A DNA stretch of 43,832 nucleotides from Capnocytophaga sp. (GTDB lineage Bacteria; Bacteroidota; Bacteroidia; Flavobacteriales; Flavobacteriaceae), in assembly GCF_030532915.1 (NCBI RefSeq), contig NZ_JAUNKD010000005.1, positions 1-43,832 on the forward strand. The letters are read 5' to 3'. The notes beneath the pieces were generated by a model, which was not told the DNA's origin, ran no database searches, and worked only from the letters and a program-made list of their open reading frames with translations. The translations under genes were made by a program, and so were the position numbers. Positions 23,403 through 33,247 of this stretch are shown piece after piece (position 1 is the stretch's first letter; each line of letters starts with the position of its first letter).

Positions 23403-24905
23403 TTATTTATTTGCGGAAACCAATGCCGATAATCGGCTTGTAGTTTCCTCTTTTCCAATGATTTCCATAATATGAAATACATCAACGCCTTTCATCTCGC
23501 CCACCAAAGCCAAACGAAGTGGCGGCATTACCTGTCCGAAGCCGTAATTATTGTCCGAAATGTATTTTTTTACGCTTTCTTCCAAAATGGAAGCCGAAAA
23601 ATCAGTCGTTTTTTTGATAATTTCGGTTACTTCGGTCAAAATTTCGGAAGTATTTTCTTTCCATTGTTTTTTTAAGGCTTTTTCGTCATATTTTTCAGGT
23701 TTTTGGAAGAAATAACTGCCCAAATCCCAAAAATCGGCAACAAAAGTAGCTCTTTCTTTGATTAAAGAAATGATTTTTTCAAGTTTTTCGGAAGAAATCG
23801 TTATGTTTTTCTCCGCAAGAATTTTCCGGAAGCCGCCCGCCAATTCCGCATCTGATTTTTTCTGTAAATACTGATGATTAAACCACTGGGCTTTTTCGAT
23901 ATTGAATCGTGCCCCTGATTTATGAACTCGCTCTAAATCAAATAGTTCTATTAATTGTTCCAATGAGAAAATCTCCTCGTCCGTACCCGGATTCCAACCC
24001 AAAAGTGCCAAAAAGTTTACCAAGGCTTCCGGAAAATAACCTTCACCTTTGAAACCCTTTAACATTCCGCCCTCTTCTTGCCAATCCATCGGAAATACCG
24101 GAAAACCGAGTTTTATTCCGTCGCGTTTGCTTAACTTTCCGTTTCCTACGGGCTTCAAAATCAGCGGTAAATGTGCAAATTGCGGTGCCTGCCAACCAAA
24201 AGCACGATACAATAAAATGTGCAACGGCATTGAAGGTAACCACTCCTCACCGCGAATTACGTGCGTGATTTCCATTAGGTGGTCATCGACGATGTTCGCC
24301 AAGTGATACGTGGGCATTCCGTCGCTTTTAAACAACACTTTATCGTCCAACGTTTTTGTATCAACGGTTACCTCTCCGCGAATTAAATCACTCATTTTCA
24401 ATACTTCATCGTGAGGCATTTTAAATCGGATTACAAATTCATCGCCTTGTTTCAAACGTTTTTGCACCTCTTCTGCCGAAAGTGACAATGAATTTTTAAG
24501 CTGTTGCCGATTGCTCCAATTGTAAATAAACGTTTTACCTTCCGATTCGTATGATTTTCGCTGATTATCAAGCTCTTCTGCCGTATCAAAAGCGTAATAT
24601 GCCCAACCGTTTTTAATCAATTCATCGGCATATTTTTTGTAAATTTCTTTGCGTTCACTCTGGCGATACGGAGCGTGTTTTCCTTCTTTCCCTACGCCTT
24701 CGTCATACGGAATTCCGCACCAGTTCAGTGCGTCAATGATGTATTTTTCAGCACCTTGTACGTAACGTGTTTGGTCGGTGTCTTCAATACGAAGCAAAAA
24801 ATCACCGCCGTGTTTTTTGGCAAACAAATAGTTAAACAAAGCGGTGCGCACCCCGCCTATGTGTAAAGCCCCCGTCGGGCTTGGAGCAAATCGAACTCTA
24901 ACCAT
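23403..24905 (-). CDS. gltX: Glutamate--tRNA ligase
   Basis: A 500-aa class I aminoacyl-tRNA synthetase that charges tRNA-Glu with glutamate. The HIGH motif appears as PTGALHIGG (10-18) and the KMSKS motif as KLSKR (257-261). Other typical blocks are FLLRIEDTD (36-44), DHLMEITHVIRGEEWL (208-223) and GWNPG. The length is normal for the bacterial enzyme. It lies 24 bp upstream of lgt on the same strand and could share transcription. Very high confidence. Confidence 0.98.
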   Translation of the reverse strand: MVRVRFAPSPTGALHIGGVRTALFNYLFAKKHGGDFLLRIEDTDQTRYVQGAEKYIIDALNWCGIPYDEGVGKEGKHAPYRQSERKEIYKKYADELIKNGWAYYAFDTAEELDNQRKSYESEGKTFIYNWSNRQQLKNSLSLSAEEVQKRLKQGDEFVIRFKMPHDEVLKMSDLIRGEVTVDTKTLDDKVLFKSDGMPTYHLANIVDDHLMEITHVIRGEEWLPSMPLHILLYRAFGWQAPQFAHLPLILKPVGNGKLSKRDGIKLGFPVFPMDWQEEGGMLKGFKGEGYFPEALVNFLALLGWNPGTDEEIFSLEQLIELFDLERVHKSGARFNIEKAQWFNHQYLQKKSDAELAGGFRKILAEKNITISSEKLEKIISLIKERATFVADFWDLGSYFFQKPEKYDEKALKKQWKENTSEILTEVTEIIKKTTDFSASILEESVKKYISDNNYGFGQVMPPLRLALVGEMKGVDVFHIMEIIGKEETTSRLSALVSANK

Positions 24906-24968
24906 TTTTCAATCATCTAAAAATCAGATAGTAACCAAAAAACCTGTTTTAGTTACTTCTGTTTAAAT

Positions 24969-25631
24969 TTATAACAATTTTAAATCTTTAATCACTTTAA
25001 AAGCCACATCTACCTGATATTCAGGAACAATAATAGTAAACTCGTTGGCTGTGGAAATCACTTCATTCATCGAAACGCCCTCCCACGCCAAACGTTGAAA
25101 AATAAAATAATAAATCCCCGGAACAGAAATATTTTCTTCCGGAAGTTTCACACTAATAGATCCCAAATTAGTGAATTTGTATAAACACCGCTCCTTCTTA
25201 AAAATACTTTCAACCAACGCCTCTGTTGAGTTACTCACTATCAAACTCGTTTCATTAACGCCCCGCGAAGTGGTAAAAAAAACATCCTTCGTGTTTTGAA
25301 TGTTTTTGAGCAGTTCTGCTTGGCTGTTCAAAAGGGTTTCCGAGACCAAAAACGTGTAATCCGTTAAGTTGGAACGCACGATAATCTCTCCAATATTTTT
25401 CAAAACTTTAACAATTCGATGGGTGGAACGAAATTCCATATCTGTTGAAAGACGTTTGAGCGCCATCACAATAGCACCATTACGCACCTCACGACTGGTA
25501 GTTTCATTCTGAATTTCTTTACGAATGACTCGAGCCAACGATGTTAAGTTTATAATCCCTTGTGAAAGAGCAGTTTGCAAAAAAGGTTTTGATTTAATAT
25601 AATTTTCAACGGCTGCCGATACTGTTTTCAT
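24969..25631 (-). CDS. Conserved protein with an aspartokinase-like ACT region
   Basis: A 220-aa cytoplasmic protein without membrane segments. The N-terminal half (about 1-70) is helical with SQGIINLTSLARVIRKEI, in the style of a small helix-turn-helix or regulatory domain. The C-terminal part (about 150-220) has SVKLPEENISVPGIYYFIFQRLAWEGVSMNEVISTANEFTIIV-like order, cut here to note PGIYYFI, the Gly-Val turn and a final FKVIKDLKLL, which matches the βαββαβ plan of ACT domains in aspartate kinases. It lacks any kinase domain. Such proteins are common in Flavobacteriia and are often called aspartate kinase by error. Function unknown. Confidence 0.72.
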   Translation of the reverse strand: MKTVSAAVENYIKSKPFLQTALSQGIINLTSLARVIRKEIQNETTSREVRNGAIVMALKRLSTDMEFRSTHRIVKVLKNIGEIIVRSNLTDYTFLVSETLLNSQAELLKNIQNTKDVFFTTSRGVNETSLIVSNSTEALVESIFKKERCLYKFTNLGSISVKLPEENISVPGIYYFIFQRLAWEGVSMNEVISTANEFTIIVPEYQVDVAFKVIKDLKLL

Positions 25632-25670
25632 CGAGTTACCACTTTTAAAGTTAACGTTATTTTTCTGTTA

Positions 25671-25699
25671 CAAAAGTACAATAAAAAATTATTCTACAA
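25671..25699 (-). promoter_or_regulatory. Promoter of the ACT-like gene
   Basis: On the minus strand TTG (25697-25699) is followed after 18 bp by TACTTTTG (25671-25678), a full match to TTG-N17-23-TAnnTTTG, about 40 bp before the start codon. Confidence 0.65.
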
Positions 25700-25770
25700 C
25701 GAAAAAAAACTTTTTTGGCATTTTATTAACTTTTAAAGAAAAAAATAACTCGTTACTAATCGACAAAAAT

Positions 25771-25797
25771 GGAGGCTGTCATCACAACAGCCTCATT
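25771..25797 (-). terminator. Terminator of fumC
   Basis: Stem GAGGCTGT / ACAGCCTC with a short loop, followed on the minus strand by CATTTTTG. It lies about 30 bp beyond the fumC stop. Confidence 0.8.
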
Positions 25798-25827
25798 TTT
25801 ATTTTAAGAAAAAGTTTTAGTAAAATA

Positions 25828-27225
25828 TTACTTCAAACTTCCCACCATATCTTCGGGTTTTACCCACGCATCGAAATCTTCGGGCGTAACGTATCCCAAA
25901 CGAACGGCTTCTTCTTTTAGAGTTGTGCCGTTGCGATGTGCCGTTTGTGCAATTTCGGCTGCTTTATAATATCCGATTTTGGTGTTCAATGCCGTTACCA
26001 ACATCAGCGAATTATCAACCAACTCTTTGATACGCTTGTGGTTAGGCTCGATTCCTTTGGCACAATGCTCGTCAAACGAAACACAAGCATCGCCCAACAA
26101 TTCCGCTGAACGCAAGAAGTTTGCAGCCATCATCGGTTTGAATACGTTAAGCTCGTAATGCCCTTGCGCACCACCCACCGAAATCGCTACATCGTTACCC
26201 ATCACTTGGGCTGCAACCATCGTAAGCGCCTCACACTGAGTAGGATTAACTTTCCCAGGCATAATTGAACTTCCCGGTTCGTTTTCTGGAATCAAAATCT
26301 CACCAATTCCGGAACGTGGTCCAGATGCCAACATACGAATGTCATTGGCGATTTTGTTCAACGAAACCGCCAATTGTTTCAACGCTCCGTGAGCCTCAAC
26401 AATGGCATCGTGTGAAGCCAACGCCTCGAACTTGTTCGGAGCCGTAACAAACGGATGCCCAGTGAATTTGGCGATGTACTCGGCAACTTTCACATCGTAT
26501 CCTTTTGGGGTGTTCAATCCCGTACCAACGGCAGTTCCGCCCAACGCCAATTCCGACAAGTGAGCCAAGGTGTTTTTCAAGGCTTTCAAGCCGTAATCCA
26601 ACTGAGCGGCATAACCTGAAATTTCTTGCCCCAAAGTAAGCGGCGTAGCGTCCATAAGGTGCGTACGTCCGATTTTTACTACATTTTTAAAGGCTTCTGC
26701 TTTGGCTTTCAACGTATTGCGAAGTTGCTCCACACCCGGAATGGTTTTTTCAACCACCATTTTATAACAAGCAATGTGCATTCCCGTTGGAAACGTATCG
26801 TTTGACGATTGCGATTTGTTCACATCGTCATTGGCTTTCAAAACCGGTTCTCCTTCGCCGATTTTTCCACCTGCAAGTACCTGAGCTCGGTTGGCAATTA
26901 CCTCATTTACATTCATATTCGATTGCGTTCCAGAGCCTGTTTGCCAAATTACCAGCGGAAATTGGTCGTCCAATTTTCCTGCCAGAATTTCATCGCAAAC
27001 CTGTGCAATGGCATCGCGTTTTTCGGTAGAAAGTACCCCCAAATCGCAGTTGGCATAAGCGGCGGCTTTTTTCAGGTAAGCGAAACCTCTAACGATTTCG
27101 ATAGGCATCGAAGCAGGAGCTCCGATTTTGAAATTGTTGCGTGAACGTTCGGTTTGGGCTCCCCAGTATTTGTCGGCAGGGACTTTCACTTCGCCCATAG
27201 TGTCTTTTTCAATTCTGTAACTCAT
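25828..27225 (-). CDS. fumC: Fumarate hydratase, class II
   Basis: A 465-aa cytoplasmic enzyme of the TCA cycle, interconverting fumarate and malate without an iron-sulfur cluster. Signatures: [15 protein letters not shown] (21-35), [18 protein letters not shown] (97-114), [33 protein letters not shown] (184-201), and the fumarase/aspartase signature [13 protein letters not shown] (318-330). Length is typical. The gene stands alone with its own terminator. In a capnophilic oral-type organism it may also work in reverse towards fumarate respiration; that is inference. Confidence 0.97.
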   Translation of the reverse strand: MSYRIEKDTMGEVKVPADKYWGAQTERSRNNFKIGAPASMPIEIVRGFAYLKKAAAYANCDLGVLSTEKRDAIAQVCDEILAGKLDDQFPLVIWQTGSGTQSNMNVNEVIANRAQVLAGGKIGEGEPVLKANDDVNKSQSSNDTFPTGMHIACYKMVVEKTIPGVEQLRNTLKAKAEAFKNVVKIGRTHLMDATPLTLGQEISGYAAQLDYGLKALKNTLAHLSELALGGTAVGTGLNTPKGYDVKVAEYIAKFTGHPFVTAPNKFEALASHDAIVEAHGALKQLAVSLNKIANDIRMLASGPRSGIGEILIPENEPGSSIMPGKVNPTQCEALTMVAAQVMGNDVAISVGGAQGHYELNVFKPMMAANFLRSAELLGDACVSFDEHCAKGIEPNHKRIKELVDNSLMLVTALNTKIGYYKAAEIAQTAHRNGTTLKEEAVRLGYVTPEDFDAWVKPEDMVGSLK

Positions 27226-27277
27226 TTTGTTATATTTAATTTATTAAACAATCAGTTTTCCGGCTTTAAAAACCCCA

Positions 27278-27285
27278 CAAAAATA
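27278..27285 (-). promoter_or_regulatory. -7 element of fumC
   Basis: The minus strand reads TATTTTTG, a TAnnTTTG match about 50 bp before the fumC start. No clear -33 partner. Confidence 0.45.
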
Positions 27286-27320
27286 CTAAATTTTAGTTAC
27301 ATAAAATAATTTTACGACGA

Positions 27321-28463
27321 TTATTTTTTATCAATATGCCTGCTGATAACCAATTTTTGAATTTCGGTCGTTCCTTCGCCTATGGTACAGAGTTTTGAAT
27401 CGCGAAAGAATTTTTCCACCGGAAAATCTTTGGTGTATCCGTATCCACCGTGAATTTGAATGGCTTCGGTTGCGACTCTCACGCACATTTCAGAAGCATA
27501 CATCTTCGCCATTGCGCCGGCTTGGGTTACTTTTTCCTTATTGTTTTTCAAATAAGCCGCTTTATGCAGCAACAATTCCGAAGCCTCAATTTCAGTTGCC
27601 ATATCCGCCAACTTAAATGCAACAGACTGAAAATCAATCAATCGCTTTTCAAATTGCGTACGTTCTTTGGCATACTTCACAGCCGCTTCATACGCTCCTT
27701 TGGCAATGCCCAACGCCAACGCCCCGATGGATATGCGTCCGCCGTCCAGTACTTTCATCGCTTGAATGAAGCCTTCGCCAACTTCGCCCAATAAATTTTC
27801 TGCCGGAATGTGACAATCCTGAAAAATAATCTCAGCGGTTTCACTGGCACGCATTCCTAATTTATTTTCTTTCTTTCCGCTGGTAAATCCCTGTGTACCA
27901 CGCTCAACAACGAAAGCCGAAATGCCGTGTTTGTCGCCTTTGGCTCCGGTGCGGGCAATTACCACAGCAATGTCTCCCGATTTTCCGTGTGTAATAAAAT
28001 TTTTAGCTCCGTTCAAAACCCAAAAATCACCTTCTTTAACTGCTGTCGTTGCCATTGCTCCTGAATCAGAGCCCGTGTTATGCTCGGTAATCGCCCAAGC
28101 GCCAATCCACTCACCCGAAACCAATTTCGGAAGCCATTTTTGTTTCTGTTCTTCACTTCCGAATTCATATATATGATTGGTACAAAGTGAATTATGCGCA
28201 GCAACAGAAAGCCCTATTGAAGGATCAACTTTTGAAATCTCTTCAATAATGGCGATATAATCGTGGTAATTTAAACCCGAACCTCCGTAAATTTCAGGTA
28301 CCAAAACCCCCATAAAGCCCATTTCACCTGCTTTTTTAAACACTTCTATCGGAAATTCTTGACTTTCGTCCCATTTCATTATGTTGGGACGAATGTATTT
28401 TTCAGAAAATTCCCGTGCCGACTCGGCTACCATTTTTTGCGTGTCAGAATAGCTAAAATTCAT
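27321..28463 (-). CDS. Acyl-CoA dehydrogenase
   Basis: A 380-aa FAD-dependent enzyme introducing the α,β double bond into acyl-CoA. Family signatures: GFMGVLVPEIYGGSGLNYHD (about 49-68), WAITEHNTGSDSGAMAT (about 132-148), NGAKNFITHGKSGDIAVV, LGMRASETAEIIF, and the C-terminal IHGGYGYTKDFPVEKFFRD with GEGTTEIQ, whose Glu corresponds to the catalytic base of short-chain enzymes. The chain length specificity cannot be told. It is not next to other β-oxidation genes. High confidence for the family. Confidence 0.95.
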   Translation of the reverse strand: MNFSYSDTQKMVAESAREFSEKYIRPNIMKWDESQEFPIEVFKKAGEMGFMGVLVPEIYGGSGLNYHDYIAIIEEISKVDPSIGLSVAAHNSLCTNHIYEFGSEEQKQKWLPKLVSGEWIGAWAITEHNTGSDSGAMATTAVKEGDFWVLNGAKNFITHGKSGDIAVVIARTGAKGDKHGISAFVVERGTQGFTSGKKENKLGMRASETAEIIFQDCHIPAENLLGEVGEGFIQAMKVLDGGRISIGALALGIAKGAYEAAVKYAKERTQFEKRLIDFQSVAFKLADMATEIEASELLLHKAAYLKNNKEKVTQAGAMAKMYASEMCVRVATEAIQIHGGYGYTKDFPVEKFFRDSKLCTIGEGTTEIQKLVISRHIDKK

Positions 28464-28550
28464 CTTATCAGTACTTTTTTAATTTATAATTCTTATAAAA
28501 ATTAGGAAAGGCGACAATTTTACGAAAAAAAAATGAATTTACAAAAAATA

Positions 28551-29459
28551 TTATTCAGATGCGGCGTACAAATAAATTTGAAGCATTGTTACTCTTTTCT
28601 TATCAAATCCACTGATTGTCAGTAAATCATCAAGTTTTTTAATCCCTTCTAATTCAGAACGAAGTGCCACAACTTTTTTTGCATCATCAAAGGTAAGGTA
28701 CGGAGTTTTAGCAAGTTCGTATAAATTCAGCTTGTTTATGTCTTGTTTTTGAATATTAGGCAACGTTTTTACCTCGAACTGCTCCACTACCCTATCAAAA
28801 ACTTCTTTTTGCAAGCCGTAAACTTCCGAAACCTGCGAGATATACGTAAATCCTTGTAATTTATTGCGGAATTTTAAAATCCGTTGTGAAAGTACCTCCC
28901 CAATGCCGTATATTTCCATAAAATCTTCTTTCGTTGCCTGATTTACGTCTTTTTTAACCGTTACTTTTTCGTTTTTCGGGCTGCTTTCGGATTTTGTTTT
29001 TTCTGTTTTAAAATACTTATTTTCAGCCGATTTATTATTTTTAACCCATTTCGGAAATTTAAAATAAGGAGCTATTTCTGCAAGCAAACTGTCCGAAATT
29101 TGTGTAACGGTTTGAAACTCTTCCGCTGAGTTTACAAATTTATTTTCACTGCGAAACGCCAACAATCGGTCAATTTCATCAGGTTTCATACCTAACATAA
29201 ATCCCTTATAATCAGTTATAAAATTCGGATTAAACGGATAAACCGTATCTTTTTTGGGTTTCAAAGCTATTTGCCGCAACGAATCCAACTCCTTATTAAC
29301 TGCCATAAGTTGCTTATTATCAACATCAATTGTCGCTCCTGTAAAATCAACGGTAAAATAAATGACCTGCAACACAATGATAATCAGAAGCAACACAACA
29401 ATCCCGATACGTTGATTTCGGTTGAAGATAAAAAATCGATTCATAGCTTTGAAAAACAA
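28551..29459 (-). CDS. Membrane-anchored helix-hairpin-helix (ComEA-like) protein
   Basis: A 302-aa protein with one N-terminal transmembrane segment (about 18-38, IGIVVLLLIIIVLQVIYF) and several helix-hairpin-helix units: one near 175-200 (DVNQATKEDFMEIYGIGEVL), and others near 95-130 and 245-300 (INKLNLYELAKTPYLTFDDA). HhH units bind DNA in a sequence-independent way; ComEA-like proteins bind incoming DNA at the periplasmic face during transformation. The membrane anchor and repeated HhH fit that, but the role of this common flavobacterial protein is not known. An internal ATG 15 bp downstream is an alternative start. Confidence 0.85.
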   Translation of the reverse strand: MFFKAMNRFFIFNRNQRIGIVVLLLIIIVLQVIYFTVDFTGATIDVDNKQLMAVNKELDSLRQIALKPKKDTVYPFNPNFITDYKGFMLGMKPDEIDRLLAFRSENKFVNSAEEFQTVTQISDSLLAEIAPYFKFPKWVKNNKSAENKYFKTEKTKSESSPKNEKVTVKKDVNQATKEDFMEIYGIGEVLSQRILKFRNKLQGFTYISQVSEVYGLQKEVFDRVVEQFEVKTLPNIQKQDINKLNLYELAKTPYLTFDDAKKVVALRSELEGIKKLDDLLTISGFDKKRVTMLQIYLYAASE

Positions 29460-29469
29460 TAGTTTGACA

Positions 29470-29477
29470 CAAAAATA
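29470..29477 (-). promoter_or_regulatory. -7 element of the HhH protein gene
   Basis: The minus strand reads TATTTTTG, 10 bp before the assigned start codon, so transcription would begin very close to the start; the internal ATG (29444) would then be favoured. Confidence 0.4.
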
Positions 29478-29528
29478 CCATATTTTTTTAAGAAAAACCT
29501 TTTTGCAAGTAGAATTTTACACAAAAAA

Positions 29529-29551
29529 GGAGAATCGTTTTGTGATTCTCC
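29529..29551 (-). terminator. Terminator of the nrf/ccs operon
   Basis: Stem GGAGAATC / GATTCTCC with a short loop, followed on the minus strand by TTTTTT. It lies 8 bp beyond the ccsA stop. Confidence 0.85.
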
Positions 29552-29558
29552 TTAATTT

Positions 29559-30353
29559 TTAACCCGAATACGTATGCACGCTCATTTGTGCCGTCGGGAG
29601 GTAATTCACTCCAAACCAACACACTAAAAGCAATAAAAATGCAATTACGACAATCAAAAAATTGGTAAAAGGCTGTTTTTCTTTGTGTTTGTATTTATGA
29701 TGAATGTACACCAAATAGGCAAGCCACGTGATGAACGCCCAAGTTTCTTTGGGGTCCCACGTCCAGTAATGCCCCCAGGCTTCTTTTGCCCACAATGCCC
29801 CGAAAAGCAATCCGAAAGTCAGAAAAACATAACCGATTCTGATAAGCTGGTCGGTAACCAAAGTCGCCTTTTGCGTGTCTTTTTTCTTTTTGTAGCGATA
29901 CATTCCGTAAATAGCTGTCAGTGAAGCCATTCCAAGCATCGCATAGGCAAAAATATACACAATCACGTGCGGAATAAACCAAACGCTCTGCAACGCCGGC
30001 ATCAGAGTTTTGTTCATTGTATCCGGACGGAAAAACGTTACCAACAGAAACACAATGCCCATCAGCGCCGAATAATTCAGCATCCATTTTTGGCGATACA
30101 GCAAATAAATCGAAAAACCGATAAGTCCCATAAAAAAGGCGTACCAAATACGCGTTTCCGCTAAGGTTCGCAACGGCGGACGGTCGAGTTCTATCCACAA
30201 CTTGGCGATAAAAACCCCGATAACGAGCGTTGCCAACAGATGAAAAAGTAAACTTATCTGTTTGGTAATCTTACTTTTAGAATAAATCATTACGCCCGAA
30301 GCTATCCACAGCAACAGGCTTGAAACGGTAATGTAATCAAAATATTTCCACAT
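29559..30353 (-). CDS. ccsA: Cytochrome c biogenesis protein CcsA-like (System II)
   Basis: A 264-aa membrane protein with about seven to eight hydrophobic segments. The tryptophan-rich WWD heme-handling motif is clear: AWGHYWTWDPKETWAFITW (about 197-215). Conserved His residues in membrane segments (FHLL near 37, IPHVIVY near 128) match heme ligation sites. With ResB/CcsB it exports heme and attaches it to apocytochromes c in the periplasm. Here it follows resB by 4 bp and closes the operon of multiheme nitrite reductase, whose nine heme sites need this machinery. The gene symbol is given by family similarity. Confidence 0.92.
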   Translation of the reverse strand: MWKYFDYITVSSLLLWIASGVMIYSKSKITKQISLLFHLLATLVIGVFIAKLWIELDRPPLRTLAETRIWYAFFMGLIGFSIYLLYRQKWMLNYSALMGIVFLLVTFFRPDTMNKTLMPALQSVWFIPHVIVYIFAYAMLGMASLTAIYGMYRYKKKKDTQKATLVTDQLIRIGYVFLTFGLLFGALWAKEAWGHYWTWDPKETWAFITWLAYLVYIHHKYKHKEKQPFTNFLIVVIAFLLLLVCWFGVNYLPTAQMSVHTYSG

Positions 30354-30357
30354 AACT

Positions 30358-31587
30358 TTACTTTCTGTTTACAAATAAAAAGGCAATTCCGCCTGCCATC
30401 AATATAAAAATTCCTGTATAAACCACCGGTAACCAAGGGTCTAAAATCAATTCCACGACACTGAGGTCTGACCAACGCCCCATTCGCTCGTCATAACTCA
30501 CCTGATATATTTTCCAGCCATCAATCTTAACGGGGTGATTTACTTCGATGGTTTCAGTGCGAACTTGTTCGGTATCTTTCTGATAAATAATCACTTCCGA
30601 TTGAAATTTACGAGCTTCGGGAGGAGCCATCAACAGCGTATGTTCCTCATCGAGATGAATGGCTCTGGGCGGAAGTTGGAAATTTCCGGCAGAAATCCAA
30701 TCTTGTATTTTTTTTCCGGTTTTGGTATTTTCCACCGTGATGAAAGCTGCATTGGTCGCTCCCCACATTCCGTGGCTTACGTAGGTGCTATCCGACTCAG
30801 GAACAGCGTTTTCAAAGTATTGATGTTGCGTAATTTTCCAATCAAGGATTTTACCTTCCGAGCCGTCTTTTTCAAGCATAAATCCTTCGGGTTTTGCTTT
30901 TGGAAGCGAATTTCCTAAGGAATCAATGATAAACAATTTATTCGGATAAATATCTATGTCAAAGGATTTTAGCTCCATTGCAATAGGAAGTTGAATGACG
31001 TTTCCGTAGTCGTCTGTGGCACGCCATTCGATTTTGTCTTTGCGTAAATCCATTTTCAACCGAATCAAATCGCCCTGCCCCAACACGCCGGCAAACATCA
31101 CCAGCCAAAGCCCGAAATGATTCAGTAAAAAAGTAATGTTTTTGCTTTGATAAACCATTGAACGTTTGAGGATTGCCAGCCACAAATTGGTTAAAGCCAT
31201 CAGAAAAACGAGTGCAAAATACCACGTTTTGGTGATGTCGTCCAAACCAAAATGAAGTAAGGTTTGCGAAGTTCCGTGATGCCCCTTATTAATACTGATG
31301 CTCCCCAACCCGATGGTAAGCACCCCCAACGTAATGACCGTAACGATGGCAAAAGGCGTACTCGAATGCAGGTTAATAAAGTTTTTCTTCTTGAAAATGA
31401 AGAATATAGCCGTATTTAGAATAACGAAAGCCAGTCCGCCGAAAATATTTTGCGGAAAACTAAACCAACTCTTGGGGATACTCCCAAAAACGTATTGCAA
31501 AATTCCGCCTACCAAAAGCGACAGCAAGGCAATCATCACCGAATACCGATACTGATTGCTTTTGTGAAATTCCTTGTCTAAATTCAT
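30358..31587 (-). CDS. resB: ResB/CcsB-like cytochrome c biogenesis protein
   Basis: A 409-aa membrane protein with about three hydrophobic segments in the first ~160 residues (for example IALLSLLVGGILQYVFG and FALVFLMALTNLWLAIL), LLNHFGLWLVMFAGVLG near 160, a long periplasmic portion (about 175-375) with SYDERMGRWSDLSV, and a last transmembrane segment near the C-terminus (WLPVVYTGIFILMAGGIAFL). That is the ResB/CcsB plan. It forms the System II heme ligation complex with CcsA, encoded 4 bp downstream. It lies 134 bp after nrfA, behind a terminator-like hairpin. Confidence 0.88.
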   Translation of the reverse strand: MNLDKEFHKSNQYRYSVMIALLSLLVGGILQYVFGSIPKSWFSFPQNIFGGLAFVILNTAIFFIFKKKNFINLHSSTPFAIVTVITLGVLTIGLGSISINKGHHGTSQTLLHFGLDDITKTWYFALVFLMALTNLWLAILKRSMVYQSKNITFLLNHFGLWLVMFAGVLGQGDLIRLKMDLRKDKIEWRATDDYGNVIQLPIAMELKSFDIDIYPNKLFIIDSLGNSLPKAKPEGFMLEKDGSEGKILDWKITQHQYFENAVPESDSTYVSHGMWGATNAAFITVENTKTGKKIQDWISAGNFQLPPRAIHLDEEHTLLMAPPEARKFQSEVIIYQKDTEQVRTETIEVNHPVKIDGWKIYQVSYDERMGRWSDLSVVELILDPWLPVVYTGIFILMAGGIAFLFVNRK

Positions 31588-31641
31588 AAATTATTTTTCA
31601 GTTTAAATCCATTTGTTAAATTGCATACGCAAAATCCCGCC

Positions 31642-31699
31642 CAAAAATATAAAAAAAACCGTTGCGGAGTTATTTTTTTGCTAAAAACCCAGCAACGGT
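31642..31699 (-). terminator. Terminator-like hairpin and possible resB promoter between nrfA and resB
   Basis: On the minus strand ACCGTTGC (31692-31699) pairs with GCAACGGT (31658-31665) around a 26-nt loop and runs into T8, then a TATTTTTG (31642-31649) promoter-like element follows. Partial termination after nrfHA with a separate start for resB-ccsA would allow more reductase than assembly protein to be made; this is inference. Confidence 0.5.
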
Positions 31700-31721
31700 C
31701 GGTAAATTTGTTATGAAAAAA

Positions 31722-33188
31722 CTATTTCTGTGAAATCAAATTACCTTTTTCTTTGGCTTCTTTTATCCATTTCGGAACGATGGTTTTCATAAATTGTTTT
31801 TTGTTGGCTTCTTCTTTTTCCATATCCAAACCGATAACTGCCTGAGCTTTTGCTTTAGTGCTGATGTCCGGCATTTCAAATTTGGTTTCGATTTTCAGTT
31901 TGTCAGTCAGGCTGTTCATATCTGATTCAGCTTGCATTGCGAAGAACATTCCGTCTCCCAATACTTTTTGCGACTCAATTGGTGCGTGGAAAGCCGCTCC
32001 GTGTGAAGCTGTTATGAAATCCCAACGCCATTGTGATTTACGGATAAGCTCCAAAATAGGCTTCATTTGCTCTTCCGTAGCACCGTTATCCCACAAGAAT
32101 TTAGCTTGGAAATGCACTTTTGCTAACTGTTTTTCTAAACGATTACGAAGCGTAAATACATAATCCTGACGCTCATACACGTTTTTTCTAAGCTCATCTT
32201 CAGGTTGTCTGTGGCACACTTGGCAACTCGCATTGATGTTTCTAAGCGGGCTACTAATATGGTGGTCGGTGTATTTTACCCCGCCTTCCGTTTTATAAGG
32301 CATATGGCAGTCTGAACAAGAAACTCCGCGTTGTGCGTGAATTCCTAATTGGAAAATCTCATAATCAGGGTGTTGCGCTTTCAAAATCGGTGTGCGACTT
32401 ACTTTATGAACGAAATCCACCCAACCAATGCTGTCATAAAATTTCTCAACATCTTCCACTTTTTTACCTTTATCCCACGGGAAAGTCAAGTGGTTGCTTT
32501 CTTTTTTGAAATAATATTCCACGTGACATTGCGCACAAACAAGCGAACGCATTTCTTGATGAGTGGCTTTTGAAATGTCTTTGCCTTGACGATTAAACGC
32601 CTCAACCAAAGCGGGTTGCGTAATGGTCAAATTCATCGTTTTAGGGTCGTGGCAGTTAGCACAACCAATAGGATTTACCACTTCGCTTCCCCACTCGTCC
32701 CATTGAGCTTTGTAATATTTTTCTAAACCTACTTTGTTCATAAGTCTCGGAACGTCAGGGCTTTTACAAGTCCAACACGTACCAGGTTGTGGTGAGTGTG
32801 TCGAATCTGTTGGGGCACCTGTACGCAAAGTGTGCGTAACATCATTAATGGAATACATATGCCCGCGCGGAGCTGTGTAATCCTTTGAAAATGCGTATCC
32901 TGCCCATAAAACCACCATTTCGGGGCGTTCTGCCAACAGGTCGTCATTATCACTGCTCATATATTTGGCTCGGAAAGTGGTATCGGCAGTTTGCAACCAC
33001 GACTGGTACTCACGCTGATAATACTCTCCCCAAATCTCGTTTCGAGCCTCAAATTCTTTAATATCCGTATTTGCTCTCGAAATAATCTGTGCTTCGGCTT
33101 TTCTTCCCATAATGGAATTTGCAAGCATTCCTAACAGAAATGTCACTGCCGCCAAAATTCCTACGATTAACCAATTTTTCTTTTTCAT
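31722..33188 (-). CDS. nrfA: Cytochrome c nitrite reductase (ammonia-forming), catalytic subunit
   Basis: A 488-aa periplasmic pentaheme protein that reduces nitrite to ammonium with six electrons. An N-terminal anchor-like hydrophobic segment (about 6-26) is present. Heme sites: the Lys-ligated CWTCK (138-142), the catalytic heme, then CANCH (176-180), CAQCH (218-222), CSDCH (291-295) and CQVCH (322-326). The Tyr of CHVEYYF and the His of LGIHAQRG are where NrfA has active-site residues. The order after NrfH and before the System II cytochrome assembly genes is the usual ammonification operon of Bacteroidota. It provides anaerobic respiration and nitrite detoxification. Very high confidence. 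Confidence 0.97.
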   Translation of the reverse strand: MKKKNWLIVGILAAVTFLLGMLANSIMGRKAEAQIISRANTDIKEFEARNEIWGEYYQREYQSWLQTADTTFRAKYMSSDNDDLLAERPEMVVLWAGYAFSKDYTAPRGHMYSINDVTHTLRTGAPTDSTHSPQPGTCWTCKSPDVPRLMNKVGLEKYYKAQWDEWGSEVVNPIGCANCHDPKTMNLTITQPALVEAFNRQGKDISKATHQEMRSLVCAQCHVEYYFKKESNHLTFPWDKGKKVEDVEKFYDSIGWVDFVHKVSRTPILKAQHPDYEIFQLGIHAQRGVSCSDCHMPYKTEGGVKYTDHHISSPLRNINASCQVCHRQPEDELRKNVYERQDYVFTLRNRLEKQLAKVHFQAKFLWDNGATEEQMKPILELIRKSQWRWDFITASHGAAFHAPIESQKVLGDGMFFAMQAESDMNSLTDKLKIETKFEMPDISTKAKAQAVIGLDMEKEEANKKQFMKTIVPKWIKEAKEKGNLISQK

Positions 33189-33247
33189 CGCTAAGTGTAT
33201 TAATTGTCAGTCTCTTATATTTTGTTAATTTTAAACTTAATTGAAGG

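Noticed and set aside
24969..25631. Aspartate kinase
   Set aside because: There is no kinase domain or nucleotide-binding motif; only an ACT-like C-terminal region resembles aspartokinases.
29695..30198. A 167-aa antisense-frame protein on the same strand as ccsA, in another frame
   Set aside because: It is a shadow of the ccsA gene, which has clear family motifs in its own frame.
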